From: JBFWVD01 sp050246915
Lineage (GTDB): Bacteria > Actinomycetota > Acidimicrobiia > Acidimicrobiales > Ilumatobacteraceae
DNA: 57,878 nt
Direction of reading: 5' to 3'
Assembly: GCA_050246915.1 (NCBI GenBank)
Contig: JBFWVD010000031.1
Coordinates: 1-57,878 of the forward strand
The notes beneath the pieces were generated by a model. It was not told the origin of the DNA, did not search any database, and saw only the letters and a program-made list of their open reading frames with translations. Position 1 is the stretch's first letter, and the number at the start of each line of letters is the position of its first letter. Positions 18,401 to 25,906 of this stretch are shown piece after piece. The position numbers and the translations under genes were made by a program.

Positions 18401-18896
18401 ACACCGTCGACGACAGCGGCAGGCCCATGCGCATGATCTGGTCCGCGTACGCGCCCAACTGGATCAGAGCCTTGGGCTTGGCGGACCTTGCGAGCTTGGC
18501 GTCGCACACCAGCCAGCCGTCGGCGGCGCGCTCGACGAAGTCGGCGTAGCCGAAGAACTCTCCGTCGTAGAACGCGGCTTGGTAGACGATCTCCGGGGAG
18601 GCCATGAACGCCTTGAGTGTGGCGTCGTGGGCCGCCTCGATCTTGGCCAGCGTGTACGGCGGATCGATGTGGTCGAGCACGGCAACTTCGCTGTCGACCT
18701 TGAAGCCGTCGAGGAGTCGCTCCTCGTGCTTGTCCCCGAGACGAGCGATGTGCTCCTGAAGCGGGTCTTCGGCGACGACGATCTTCTCGGCCCAGCCGAG
18801 CTTGTAGTCGAGCGTGCGCAGGAGGGTGTACTCGCACTCCGCTGCGGCGGTGAGGTCGGATGCGCTCCAGTGCAGATTGCCATCGATGAGAAACAC
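15414..18896 (-). CDS. TM0106-type RecB-like nuclease and SF1 helicase
   Basis: The 1160-residue protein has an N-terminal RecB-type nuclease domain (about 1-170) with GYADFVER, VCDAKLAR and the QLGAYADQI (QxxxY) motif. GHCPEC (Cys pair) follows, then an RNase H-like segment (FFDFEGDP at about 325). A C-terminal SF1 helicase has GPPGTGKT at about 769, VVDEAG at about 876, RETYRMHP, VDKFQGQE and INVAVSRAK. This is the TM0106-family layout. The start is GTG at 18896, with a strong AAAGGAGG site upstream. It lies 39 bases after the DUF3841 gene and overlaps the giant helicase gene by 8 bases, so the two helicase-nucleases are made together. Expected role: 5'-3' DNA unwinding and cleavage of invading or damaged DNA. 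Confidence 0.9.
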   Translation of the reverse strand: MFLIDGNLHWSASDLTAAAECEYTLLRTLDYKLGWAEKIVVAEDPLQEHIARLGDKHEERLLDGFKVDSEVAVLDHIDPPYTLAKIEAAHDATLKAFMASPEIVYQAAFYDGEFFGYADFVERAADGWLVCDAKLARSAKPKALIQLGAYADQIMRMGLPLSSTVSLLLGNGERADFRVADVLPVFIERRERLRALLSDHQAGGVGVAWGDDRYLVCGHCPECTAAAEQANDVITVAGLRMEQRRKLRLAGIATIADLATASTKPEGVAQATFEKLRAQATLQWSQLQADGEVTYELTATAAKMLALLPAPSPGDLFFDFEGDPLYDEGDPSRVGLEYLWGVLDADENYTPTWAHSSAEERDAFVSFMDDVAERRAVHPDMHIYHYAPYETTALKRLAMRYQSREKELDDLLRSEVFVDLYATVRGSVRVSQPSYSIKKLEPLYMGDQLRESDVADGAGSIVAYREFRDFRIEDPATAGERLTALADYNEYDCLSTLRLRDWLLDRAVEAGVRELIGPRVKDERGEELSENDPLFVDLMAKSGPELRTERTQAEQAYAMLATSLDYYRRERKQFWWQHFERLGHPVDDWSDARDVFIVEHAELVQDWEVPEGRATNARRVLRLIGDWTAGSKASSQAQVVYAAPAPAGSFGPEGAPYAAAGAAGVEADPDDPRVVMLTESRKPGETFGDLPLALVPGMPPKTEKIEEAIAEVASQAAAGASLPGKSVLDLLARRVPRLAGDASLPLRASNVESVVDALVGMTDSYVAIQGPPGTGKTYTGSRVIKELVEKHSWRIGVVAQSHAVVENMLAGIVKAGLDPTLVGKAKTESKTPTWTPLTKVAKFLDEHIGTGCVIGGTVWDFANDNTVPRDSLDLLVVDEAGQFSLAPTIGASVAAKRLLLLGDPQQLPQVSQGTHAEPVDESALGWLMDGHDTIPAELGYFLRETYRMHPDLSAKVSTLSYDDRLGSAAQAAARHLDGVAPGLHVVAVPHSGNRTESVEEAVAVIEQVRRYVGLTWTDPDDATTPRALRAGDVLVVAPYNAQVALVRDSLRKAGLAEVRVGTVDKFQGQEAPIAIVSMTASSHGDVPRGMGFLLSRNRINVAVSRAKWRAVLIRSETLTAFMPSSANGVLELGAFIGLCQPSGSSDWRETTGPTGGTSRD

Positions 18897-18935
18897 GAGC
18901 GCCCCTCCTTTCCGTATGGACCCGGGTAAAGCCTG

Positions 18936-19607
18936 TCAGAGCAGGCGCTTGTCGTTGGTGGAATCGGCGCGCCGGAAAGGTCGGGGCCGTATGCGTGTGG
19001 CGCGAACAACGTCTGACGCCCGAATCTCCCGAATGGTCGCCTGAAGATCGCCGCCTTCCTGCCACATGTCGGGATCGAAGATTGCCTCCCATGTGCGCTC
19101 GACGATCGCGCGGCCGGCAGCCTCGACGGCGTCCGACCGGCTCTCCCACTCCTCGACGGATTCCCCGTCGCGGACCGCGACGAAGGGTGCGTCGTTCAGG
19201 ACGAAGTGCCAGTCGGCGAAGTCGCTCAGCAAGACCCGACCTCTCGGGACGCGGACCGTCAGGAGAACCGAGCCAGGAGAGAGTCGAGCGCTGTGGTGGA
19301 GTGCCTTGCGAGGGATGCGTCCCCAGAGCCAATGCATTCCCTCTCCCACGAGGCCGCGCGCCGACATCTGGCGATCCATCCACGCATAGGCAGCATGAAA
19401 GTGCGCTTCCGCACGGTTGAGGTCCGGGAGGAGGACCCCGGTAGCGGCCAGTTCCCTCCAAGCGTCACTGGTCTGGATCGTGTGAAGAGTGAGGGTCTCG
19501 CCGAGGAGTCCGTCGGACGTCCGGCGCGGTACGGCAAACCGGGGCATCCGGGCCGGCAGTGCGTCGTAGGCCGCCAACGAGGTTTCGGCCCCAATCGGCA
19601 ACTCCAT
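18936..19607 (-). CDS. DUF3841 family protein
   Basis: The 223-residue protein contains LTLHTIQTSDAWRELAATGV at about residues 35-55 and a later region with AYAWMDRQM and GRVLLSDFADWHFVLNDAP, which is the DUF3841 pattern. Family function is unknown; the fold has been suggested to bind a small ligand or nucleic acid, but I cannot show this from sequence. The ATG at 19607 is chosen because it lies 13 bases after the upstream stop; in-frame sequence farther up overlaps the previous gene. It sits between the HNH-repeat protein and the RecB helicase in one operon. Confidence 0.75.
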   Translation of the reverse strand: MELPIGAETSLAAYDALPARMPRFAVPRRTSDGLLGETLTLHTIQTSDAWRELAATGVLLPDLNRAEAHFHAAYAWMDRQMSARGLVGEGMHWLWGRIPRKALHHSARLSPGSVLLTVRVPRGRVLLSDFADWHFVLNDAPFVAVRDGESVEEWESRSDAVEAAGRAIVERTWEAIFDPDMWQEGGDLQATIREIRASDVVRATRIRPRPFRRADSTNDKRLL

Positions 19608-19620
19608 CTCCGCCCGCAAG

Positions 19621-20376
19621 TCAGGCCGCCGTCGCAGAAGCCCCGGCGGCGAGTGCCGCGCGCTTGGCAGCTGTCCACGATCCGAAGCGGTTTCGAACGG
19701 TGGGTGCGCTGGGGCGACCCGACTCTTGGGACGCCCAGCGGGCGTAGTCGTCGAACGTGCCGCGTGCCGTCGTAGAGTTGAAGTAGTCGAGCAGGATGTC
19801 GACCAGCTGGCCCTGACCCCAGCGCCGATTGCAGTTCCCCGGCAGCGTGCTGACGCCGAGACCAGCGGCCTGGCACGCCTTCTTCCACGTCCCGAACCGC
19901 TTGGCGACCAGCACGCCGCTGGGTCCACCGAACGCCTCGACGTACTCGTCGTAGGCGACCTTCGACATGGGGTCACCCTGAATGAACGCTGCTTCTCGCA
20001 ATGCGCGGACGATGTCCTCGTCGGTGTAACGCAAGCAGGCGTTGGGCTTCTGCCGAACGAAGACGCGGTTGACACTGGACCCCAGTGCTTCGGCCACGCG
20101 CCCCTCCTTGAGGCTGAGGGCTTCTTCGGCATCGCGGGCGCCGAGTCCCGGGTTGCCCTTGGCCCACTCCAGGATGCGTTCGCGGTCGGCCTCCAGCGTC
20201 GCGGCTTTCGCCGCGGCCCGAGCACCACGGGTCGTGGAGCCAGTGATGCCAGCCTTCTTGAGGACCTGGCGAACGCGCTCACGGGTCACCCCGAAGGTTC
20301 CGCCAATCTCCTCGTACGTCATGCCGGACTTCGCCATCGCGACCATGGCCTTGTTGCGCCTCTCGATGTGCGTCAC
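19621..20376 (-). CDS. Homing-endonuclease-associated repeat protein with HTH
   Basis: The 251-residue protein starts with a sigma-region-4-like helix-turn-helix (YEEIGGTFGVTRERVRQVLK, about 21-40). It then has two copies of the homing endonuclease associated repeat: one around AYDEYVEAFGG...KRFGTWKKACQAAGL (about 140-172) and one around FDDYARWAS...RFGSWTAAKRAAL (about 205-245). Such repeats are thought to bind DNA; no HNH catalytic residues are present. GTG start at 20376 overlaps the vWA stop (GTGA). It probably gives DNA binding or regulation to the helicase operon. Confidence 0.75.
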   Translation of the reverse strand: MTHIERRNKAMVAMAKSGMTYEEIGGTFGVTRERVRQVLKKAGITGSTTRGARAAAKAATLEADRERILEWAKGNPGLGARDAEEALSLKEGRVAEALGSSVNRVFVRQKPNACLRYTDEDIVRALREAAFIQGDPMSKVAYDEYVEAFGGPSGVLVAKRFGTWKKACQAAGLGVSTLPGNCNRRWGQGQLVDILLDYFNSTTARGTFDDYARWASQESGRPSAPTVRNRFGSWTAAKRAALAAGASATAA

Positions 20377-21668
20377 TTGTCCTCCTCGTTGTCGACCTGC
20401 TCGGGCTGGATGGTGCGGCCACGCTTGCGGCTGCCGCGGTGGTAGGACTCACGGGTCATCTTCGACATGTACGCCGAGCCGAACTCGTCGGTCATGGACT
20501 CCATGCGCGCGACCTCGTCGAGCTCGGCCTGGATGTCGGAGCGAGCCGACTCCGGCGCGATGGACAACGCCTCTCGCAACCGCCGCTGGGTGCGGCCCAG
20601 TCGGCGCTTGGCGGCGGCGACGTCGCCGACCTCGAAGGCCTCCGATGCCCTGCGCTTGGTGTGCTGGGCCTCCTGGAAGAGCACTTCGGAGTGGACCGTC
20701 GGGTGAGGAACCCGACCGGCGACCTCGTCACCCGGGACGACGTTGACGGTGATCGGGAGCGCCGCGACGTGCTCGACGAGTCCGGGCAACTCGACGTACG
20801 CCAGCTCAAGCGTCGCGATCCTGGCGAGGCCAAGAGCGGCCATCGCGGGGACCTTGAACTTGAGGAGCACCTTCCGTGTCTCCTCGGCGTAGAGGTCGCC
20901 GAGCTCGACCATGACCTGACCGTCACCGATCTGTGTCGCCGGGAGGTCGTTGTAGAGCCGAAGGAACTCGACGGCAGGCTCGAACTTGATCGTCAGCGAG
21001 ACCGCCTGCACGACCTTATTGAGCAGTCCGTCGACCTCACCCGCGATCGCGGCTCCGGCGGCGTCAGGGTTGTCTGCGAAGACGTGGTTGCCCGACCCGG
21101 AGCGAGCGATCGCCGAGAGGAGGGTCTCGTCGTAGCCCTGGCCGTAGCCGAGGGTGGAGGTGACGATCTTGTCGCCGTACGCCTTGGAGGTGATCGACGC
21201 GAACTCGTCGACGCTCTGGATGCCCGCATTGACGTGGCCGTCGGAGACGACGAGCACCGTGCCGCCCGTGTTGCCGGCGACCCGGCGAATCTCACGCAAG
21301 CCGCGGAGATAGCCGGCCGACAGGTCTGTCGAGCCGCCGGAGTGGACACCCTCGATCAGACGAACGACCGCCTCCTTGTCCGTGAGCGCCCCCGCAGGTA
21401 CGACGATCTGCGCAGAGTCGTCGAAGGTGACCAGGCCGAAGTTGTCGGACGGCTCCAGCCGACGCACCAGCGCGATCAGCGCCTTCTTGGCACCCTCCAG
21501 CGGCGCCCCACCCATCGAGCCCGAGCGGTCGAGGACGACCTGCAAGGAAGCCTGGGGACGAGTGACCTCGGACAGTGCAGCGGGAGCTTCCAGCTCCAGG
21601 AGGACGGCAACCTCGTCCTCGGCCTCGTGAGCGACGACGTTGACGTCGAGCAGTGCGTTGATCTTCAT
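20373..21668 (-). CDS. von Willebrand factor A domain protein
   Basis: The 431-residue protein has a vWA domain from about residue 38 to 215, with an intact MIDAS: DRSGSMGG (DxSxS at about 47-51), a Thr in GGSTDLS and an Asp in VVSDGHV. A beta-rich middle (about 225-320) and a C-terminal helical region (ASEAFEVGDVAAAKRRLGR and on) follow; the tail is basic. It is the first gene of the operon that ends with the giant helicase. vWA proteins often act as metal-dependent protein-binding platforms beside ATPases in conflict systems. ATG at 21668 follows GAGGAGCCGCTC. No signal peptide. Confidence 0.85.
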   Translation of the reverse strand: MKINALLDVNVVAHEAEDEVAVLLELEAPAALSEVTRPQASLQVVLDRSGSMGGAPLEGAKKALIALVRRLEPSDNFGLVTFDDSAQIVVPAGALTDKEAVVRLIEGVHSGGSTDLSAGYLRGLREIRRVAGNTGGTVLVVSDGHVNAGIQSVDEFASITSKAYGDKIVTSTLGYGQGYDETLLSAIARSGSGNHVFADNPDAAGAAIAGEVDGLLNKVVQAVSLTIKFEPAVEFLRLYNDLPATQIGDGQVMVELGDLYAEETRKVLLKFKVPAMAALGLARIATLELAYVELPGLVEHVAALPITVNVVPGDEVAGRVPHPTVHSEVLFQEAQHTKRRASEAFEVGDVAAAKRRLGRTQRRLREALSIAPESARSDIQAELDEVARMESMTDEFGSAYMSKMTRESYHRGSRKRGRTIQPEQVDNEEDK

Positions 21669-21794
21669 GAGCGGCTCCTCATCTGAGCGGTTTGTTGTTG
21701 CTGGCTTAGGGCTCGGACGGCGAGCCGCGTGACGTCATGGGATGGCTCTGACGTTCCTGACTGCGCCTTCCACACTCCGCCTTGCATTGAATAG

Positions 21795-21824
21795 ATTATG
21801 CGCTGCGCATCATCTGCATGTCAA
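21795..21824 (-). promoter_or_regulatory. Sigma-70-type promoter with internal dyad for vWA-helicase operon
   Basis: On the minus strand, TTGACA (21819-21824) and CATAAT (21795-21800) are 18 bases apart, close to consensus. The spacer holds the palindrome ATGCGCTGCGCAT (21798-21810), which would be an operator under the polymerase. The expected start of transcription is near 21788, giving a leader of about 120 bases before the vWA ATG at 21668. The rest of 21669-21892 holds no gene that I can see. Confidence 0.6.
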
Positions 21825-21892
21825 GCCGAGCGAATCTGAATGGCTATGCCCAGAGCATTGCAGATACCTCCGACAGTTCCGGCCGAGCCGGA

Positions 21893-22480
21893 TCAGGAGG
21901 CCTCCTGGCGCCGAATCGCGCGGATGATGCGCACGACGTCGAGCGGGTTCTCGCGCCGCCATGCGGCGACCCGCGCGAGGGCCTGCTCGCGCTCCCCTGA
22001 CACAGCGCCGCAGCGGGCGAGGTACCAGTCCAAGGCGTCCTCCGCGTACCAGACGTTCGCGATGGGCCGGGCGGCGCGGATCGCGGCGAGTGCCTCGACC
22101 GGGTCCCACCCGAGACGCAGGAGGACGGCATACCCGGCACTCGGACCGCGGTTGATGCCCATGTGGCAGTGGGTCAGGACGACTCCTCCACGCTCGATTG
22201 CACCCGTCGCCCAGCTCGTGATGGTCTCGAACCAGCTCGCGGGGACTCGCTGACCGGCGTCGTCGATTCCGGCCCAGTGGTAGTCGACCTCGCGGACGGA
22301 CGCCCACCAATCGGTGTCGTCGGCCTCCTGCCGGACGTCGATGACATGGGTGATGCCCGCGAGGACGAGTTCGACGGTCTGCTGGACCGCGAGGTCGTCG
22401 TCGTAGGCCAAGTCTCCTCCTACCGCGAGGAAGTCAGTGACGAAGTGTGCGTTGGCGACGTCGAGCGTGCGAATGCTCAT
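21893..22480 (-). CDS. Dual-specificity-type protein phosphatase
   Basis: The 195-residue protein has the Cys-phosphatase P-loop HCHMGINR (HCX5R) at about residue 104, preceded by ITHVIDVRQEADD, with a general-acid Asp candidate in the WAGIDDAG segment. It is an intact small tyrosine/dual-specificity-type phosphatase. ATG at 22480. It lies upstream of the vWA promoter in the same direction and diverges from the nuclease gene at 22595. The window has a second domain of this type fused to an ADP-ribosylglycohydrolase (4464-5921). Substrate unknown; protein, RNA-end or nucleotide phosphate are all possible. Confidence 0.8.
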   Translation of the reverse strand: MSIRTLDVANAHFVTDFLAVGGDLAYDDDLAVQQTVELVLAGITHVIDVRQEADDTDWWASVREVDYHWAGIDDAGQRVPASWFETITSWATGAIERGGVVLTHCHMGINRGPSAGYAVLLRLGWDPVEALAAIRAARPIANVWYAEDALDWYLARCGAVSGEREQALARVAAWRRENPLDVVRIIRAIRRQEAS

Positions 22481-22556
22481 GGCGGTTCTCCTGTCAGGAA
22501 GACCCCTGGGTGGGGCAGACAGGAGGTACGACGCCGGCGAGCGGAGAAACCTGACA

Positions 22557-22575
22557 GTCGGACCTTTGTCGGACC
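22557..22575 (+). promoter_or_regulatory. Tandem GTCGGACC repeat in divergent promoter region
   Basis: GTCGGACC occurs at 22557-22564 and 22568-22575, start to start 11 bases (one helical turn), 20 bases before the nuclease GTG. This looks like a tandem operator in the 114-base region between the divergent phosphatase and nuclease genes. CCTGTC and GACAGG also pair around 22490-22522. No clear -10/-35 pair was found. Confidence 0.3.
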
Positions 22576-22594
22576 GTTCCCCTACGGTTGAGAT

Positions 22595-24121
22595 GTGCCC
22601 AAGGACGATCTAGCGCTGCTACTGCGCCTGAACAAGAGCTGGCATGAGGGCATCCCTGCCGAGGACCTCTACTCGATCACGCGAGCCTGGTGGGTCATGT
22701 CGGCTGCCAACGCACAGCGCGTGACCCGAGTCCTTGCCGTCGCCGGCGGCATCGTCCGCGAGGTGTACGAGCCAACGGAGTGGATGAAGTGCCCCGTCGA
22801 AGGACTGGAGAACCGGATCGGGTTCAGCGGTGTCGTCGCCGCCGACCGGCAGTCGTACGTCGGACGGGACGTCACCCACCTGTTCCGGCCTGGGTCGGCG
22901 AACCCCGTGAGATATCTGCCGTTGGACGCGCTTCTGGCGGACTCATCCATCGGCGGTGGGGCCACGGCGTCGCCGGACGTCAGCGCACCAGACACGGTCG
23001 GCCAGGCGTCGGCCGAGCCGGGGCTGCTGGAGCGGATCTTGCCGTTGCTCGACGCGTTCGAGCACGACCTACTCTGGCATCAGTCACGAGCCGGGCAGGA
23101 GCTGTTCCACTCGAACACGATCGGCTGGCTGCTCAGGCAGTTCCCAGTGGCGTGCGCCCCGCTGCTCGACCTTCTCGGCGGGGTTCGGTACGCCGGGGTC
23201 GATCATGTCGACGTGTGGCGCGAGCGCCGGAACCTCGACATCCTGATCGACCCGGTCGGGGCACAGCCGAAGGTCGTCGTCGAGAACAAGTTGTATTCGG
23301 TGCCGTATCCGGCTCAACTCGCCAAGTACAACTCCTACCCCTTGCCGTGGTCGCCCCATCACGACGATCTCGGCGCTGATGGGACACGCTATGTGCTCCT
23401 GAGTCTGATGAAGCCGTCCTTCCCACTTCCCAGACCGTGGATCCACGTCGACTACCGCGAGGTCGCCGAGGCACTTCAGGCAATCGACGCAGACGCCCTC
23501 GGGCGCACTGTCGAGCCGTTCATCCGCTATCGCGCGCTTGTGCACCGTCTGGTGGCTCTGGCCGAAGCGGTCGATCCCGCTCAGGCACTGGACGAGCAGT
23601 TCTCGGCGACCGATGCGGTCGCGCAGCTTCCGGGGGGCGGTCTCGACGGTGCGATCGCGCGTATGCGATTCAGCGGGCTGGCTCAGGTGGTCCAGTCCCA
23701 CTTCGATGAGCCCAAGTCGTTCGAGGTCGGCGGCGACCGGGGCGGGCTGATCACCTACTGGCGTCGCCTCTCGGCCACCCGCAGCATCGGATGGCAGTTC
23801 CAGGAGAACCAGCTTCGCCTCCAGGTCACGATCGAGGACGACGACCTTCAGGGTGGCGCGCATCGGTCGGCGCGGGAGGCGATCGTCGAGGCCGAGCACG
23901 TGGACTTCTTCGACCATGCCGACGTCGAATCGGTGCTCGGACCGGAGCTGAAGGCGAAAACCTACGCCCCCGGCAAGTGGCTCGGATTCAACCCCGACTT
24001 CGTCTATCGGCACCGCCCCGTCCTTCCGAGCGTGTCGACTGCGAAGCTGGCGGAGGCACTCGCGGTCATGACGCAGCGGGTCGATGCCTTCGCTCACAGG
24101 GTCGGCTACGACGTCGGGTGA
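22595..24121 (+). CDS. PD-(D/E)XK superfamily nuclease
   Basis: The 508-residue protein has an N-terminal domain (about 20-115) with GGIVREVYEPTEW and a following RIGFSGVV segment, resembling PUA/EVE-like modules seen before nucleases (tentative). A PD-(D/E)XK nuclease core follows: SNTIGWLL (about 170), RRNLDILI with the catalytic Asp (about 212) and KVVVENKLYS with the E-x-K signature (about 230). The C-terminal half is mixed and unassigned. GTG at 22595 is the start. It is followed by a sigma factor gene 7 bases after its stop. The layout suggests a nuclease effector made with its own transcription factor. Confidence 0.7.
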   Translation: MPKDDLALLLRLNKSWHEGIPAEDLYSITRAWWVMSAANAQRVTRVLAVAGGIVREVYEPTEWMKCPVEGLENRIGFSGVVAADRQSYVGRDVTHLFRPGSANPVRYLPLDALLADSSIGGGATASPDVSAPDTVGQASAEPGLLERILPLLDAFEHDLLWHQSRAGQELFHSNTIGWLLRQFPVACAPLLDLLGGVRYAGVDHVDVWRERRNLDILIDPVGAQPKVVVENKLYSVPYPAQLAKYNSYPLPWSPHHDDLGADGTRYVLLSLMKPSFPLPRPWIHVDYREVAEALQAIDADALGRTVEPFIRYRALVHRLVALAEAVDPAQALDEQFSATDAVAQLPGGGLDGAIARMRFSGLAQVVQSHFDEPKSFEVGGDRGGLITYWRRLSATRSIGWQFQENQLRLQVTIEDDDLQGGAHRSAREAIVEAEHVDFFDHADVESVLGPELKAKTYAPGKWLGFNPDFVYRHRPVLPSVSTAKLAEALAVMTQRVDAFAHRVGYDVG

Positions 24122-24128
24122 TGCTGCC

Positions 24129-24674
24129 GTGGACCATCCAGATCTAATCACTGTCGCGAAGCCGATCGTGTGCCGTCGCGGCCATCAGGCCGGGCTCTCG
24201 ACCGAGGACCGCGAGGATCTCCTCCAAGACGTCCTGGCCAAGTACCTCGTGGCGTGGAGCGAAGGCGCACCGGACAATGTCGCGGCGTGGTTCGAGACGA
24301 CCACATCAAACGCGATCATCGACCGCGCACGGGTTGCGGAGCGGCGCCCAGCGGACAGCTTCGCCGAGGGCGCGGACGACCCGGTGTCGCTGGCGATTGG
24401 CGCCCTCCGCTCCTCGCAGTACGCCTCCGCACCAGCCGTCAGCCAGGAGGTGCTCGACCGGATCTTCGACCTCATCCCCGAAGACGACGCCTACCTGCTG
24501 CGCGAGCGCTACCTCAAGAACTACTCCGCCTCAGAGCTGGCCGGCGAGTTGGGCACCACGGTTGCGAACCTGGATCAGCGCACCACTCGGGCGAAGCGCA
24601 AGCTGCGGGATGCGCTGAGCAGCCGGGCCGACCTCGTCGCGGAGCTCCGCGCTCCGCACCCGCACATCTACTGA
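24129..24674 (+). CDS. Sigma-70 family (ECF-like) sigma factor
   Basis: The 181-residue protein has a region 2-like segment (LSTEDREDLLQDVLAKYL and on to AAWFETTTSNAIIDRARVAERR, about 20-80). Its region 4-like segment reads DAYLLRERYLKNYSASELAGELG then LDQRTTRAKRKLRDAL (about 125-165). The GTG at 24129 is chosen because it follows the nuclease stop by 7 bases; an ATG at 24084 inside the nuclease gene is an alternative that adds 15 residues. No anti-sigma gene is adjacent. It is convergent with the membrane-anchored protein gene at 24689. It probably drives a promoter within this element. Confidence 0.8.
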   Translation: MDHPDLITVAKPIVCRRGHQAGLSTEDREDLLQDVLAKYLVAWSEGAPDNVAAWFETTTSNAIIDRARVAERRPADSFAEGADDPVSLAIGALRSSQYASAPAVSQEVLDRIFDLIPEDDAYLLRERYLKNYSASELAGELGTTVANLDQRTTRAKRKLRDALSSRADLVAELRAPHPHIY

Positions 24675-24688
24675 GTTGCGCGACGTCG

Positions 24689-25906
24689 CTACGAACTGGA
24701 CCTGGAACCGTTCTTCGCGACCATCGCGTAGCCGGTGGCCGCAACGGCGGCGACCGTGCCCCCGGCCACCAGCGCCTTCTGACCGGCTTCCTTACCGGCG
24801 GTCCGCCTCTGCTGCGGGTCGCGGACTGCCTCACGCCATGGGATCGCATCCAGCGGACGACGATCGGACTCGATCCCCAGCGGCGCGTGGAAGTCGTCGA
24901 TGATCTCTGCCGTGGCATTGAGGGAATCGATCACGGACCGCGCTGCACGTGCGTGGAGCAGGATGTTGTCGTTGGCGATCCCGCCGGCCGCATCCAACCG
25001 CGCCATCAGGCGTCTGGTGCTGTCGATGACGCCTGCCCGCCGCTTCTCTCGTGCGGCGGTAACGCCAAGCCGGTGGCCATCGAGATTCTCCGGGGCGGTT
25101 GCAAGGACGTGGTCGAGTTCGACCACGCGGAACTCGTCTTGCAGCTCGAAACAGCGAGCGAGAATCGCGAGTTGAACGGCAGCCTCGTGTTCGATCTCCT
25201 GGACCGCTCGCTTCAGATCGCCGGCCTTGCTCTTGCCCTCGACCTTGTCGGCGAGTGCGCGTAGCGCGTTGAGCGCATCGTCCTGCACGTTGAGGATCGT
25301 GTTCGAGACCCCGCTGACCTTGTCCCACAGCGTCTTCGGGTCGCCGCCCTGGCCACGGATGATCATGGCTTCATCGATGGCCGCGGCTGCGCTCGTCATC
25401 TTGGCGAGTACGCCATCCCGCTGCGCACGGCGGACATCGTCGAGCTTGTCATCGATGCGCAGGAGCAACGACTTCAACTCGTGCGCCTCGGACTGCTGGG
25501 CGAACTGACTCATGAGACCACCCAGGCCAGAGAGAACGGCCGGGTTCGACAGGAGTGAGCTTGGGCCGTCGTCAACCTGGAGCCACTTCAGCGACTTCTT
25601 GCCAGTCTCACCCAACATCGCGTGGCTGATGCCCTTGGTCTTGGTCTTCATCAGGCCGCCGGCTTCCTTGAGCCGCTTCGCCGACTCGGGCGTGAGCTTG
25701 AGATACATCGCGGACTGCTCCACGATGCCGGAAACAGTCGTAACGGTGTCCGCTCCGGCCCTGAGGACAGTGCTGAGCTTGCCGAGGTCGAACTGGTGAG
25801 CATGCTCCAGGAGACCGGCGTGGTCGAGAAAGCGTTCAACTGCCGACGAATCTCCCGCGAGCACGACACCGTCGCCATCACTCACGAGCTCAATCTCATC
25901 CGCCAT
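24689..25906 (-). CDS. Unknown helical protein with C-terminal membrane segment
   Basis: The 405-residue protein is not recognised. It is mostly helical, with a charged middle (LLLRIDDKLDDVRRAQRDGV at about 148-167) and ends in a hydrophobic stretch, KALVAGGTVAAVAATGYAMV (about 376-395), that could be a single membrane helix. It has no signal peptide at the N-terminus. ATG at 25906 overlaps the GmrSD-like gene by 11 bases, so it is the sixth and last gene of the coupled operon from 35534. A tail anchor in a defence-type operon suggests a membrane-acting effector, but this is inference. Confidence 0.5.
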   Translation of the reverse strand: MADEIELVSDGDGVVLAGDSSAVERFLDHAGLLEHAHQFDLGKLSTVLRAGADTVTTVSGIVEQSAMYLKLTPESAKRLKEAGGLMKTKTKGISHAMLGETGKKSLKWLQVDDGPSSLLSNPAVLSGLGGLMSQFAQQSEAHELKSLLLRIDDKLDDVRRAQRDGVLAKMTSAAAAIDEAMIIRGQGGDPKTLWDKVSGVSNTILNVQDDALNALRALADKVEGKSKAGDLKRAVQEIEHEAAVQLAILARCFELQDEFRVVELDHVLATAPENLDGHRLGVTAAREKRRAGVIDSTRRLMARLDAAGGIANDNILLHARAARSVIDSLNATAEIIDDFHAPLGIESDRRPLDAIPWREAVRDPQQRRTAGKEAGQKALVAGGTVAAVAATGYAMVAKNGSRSSS

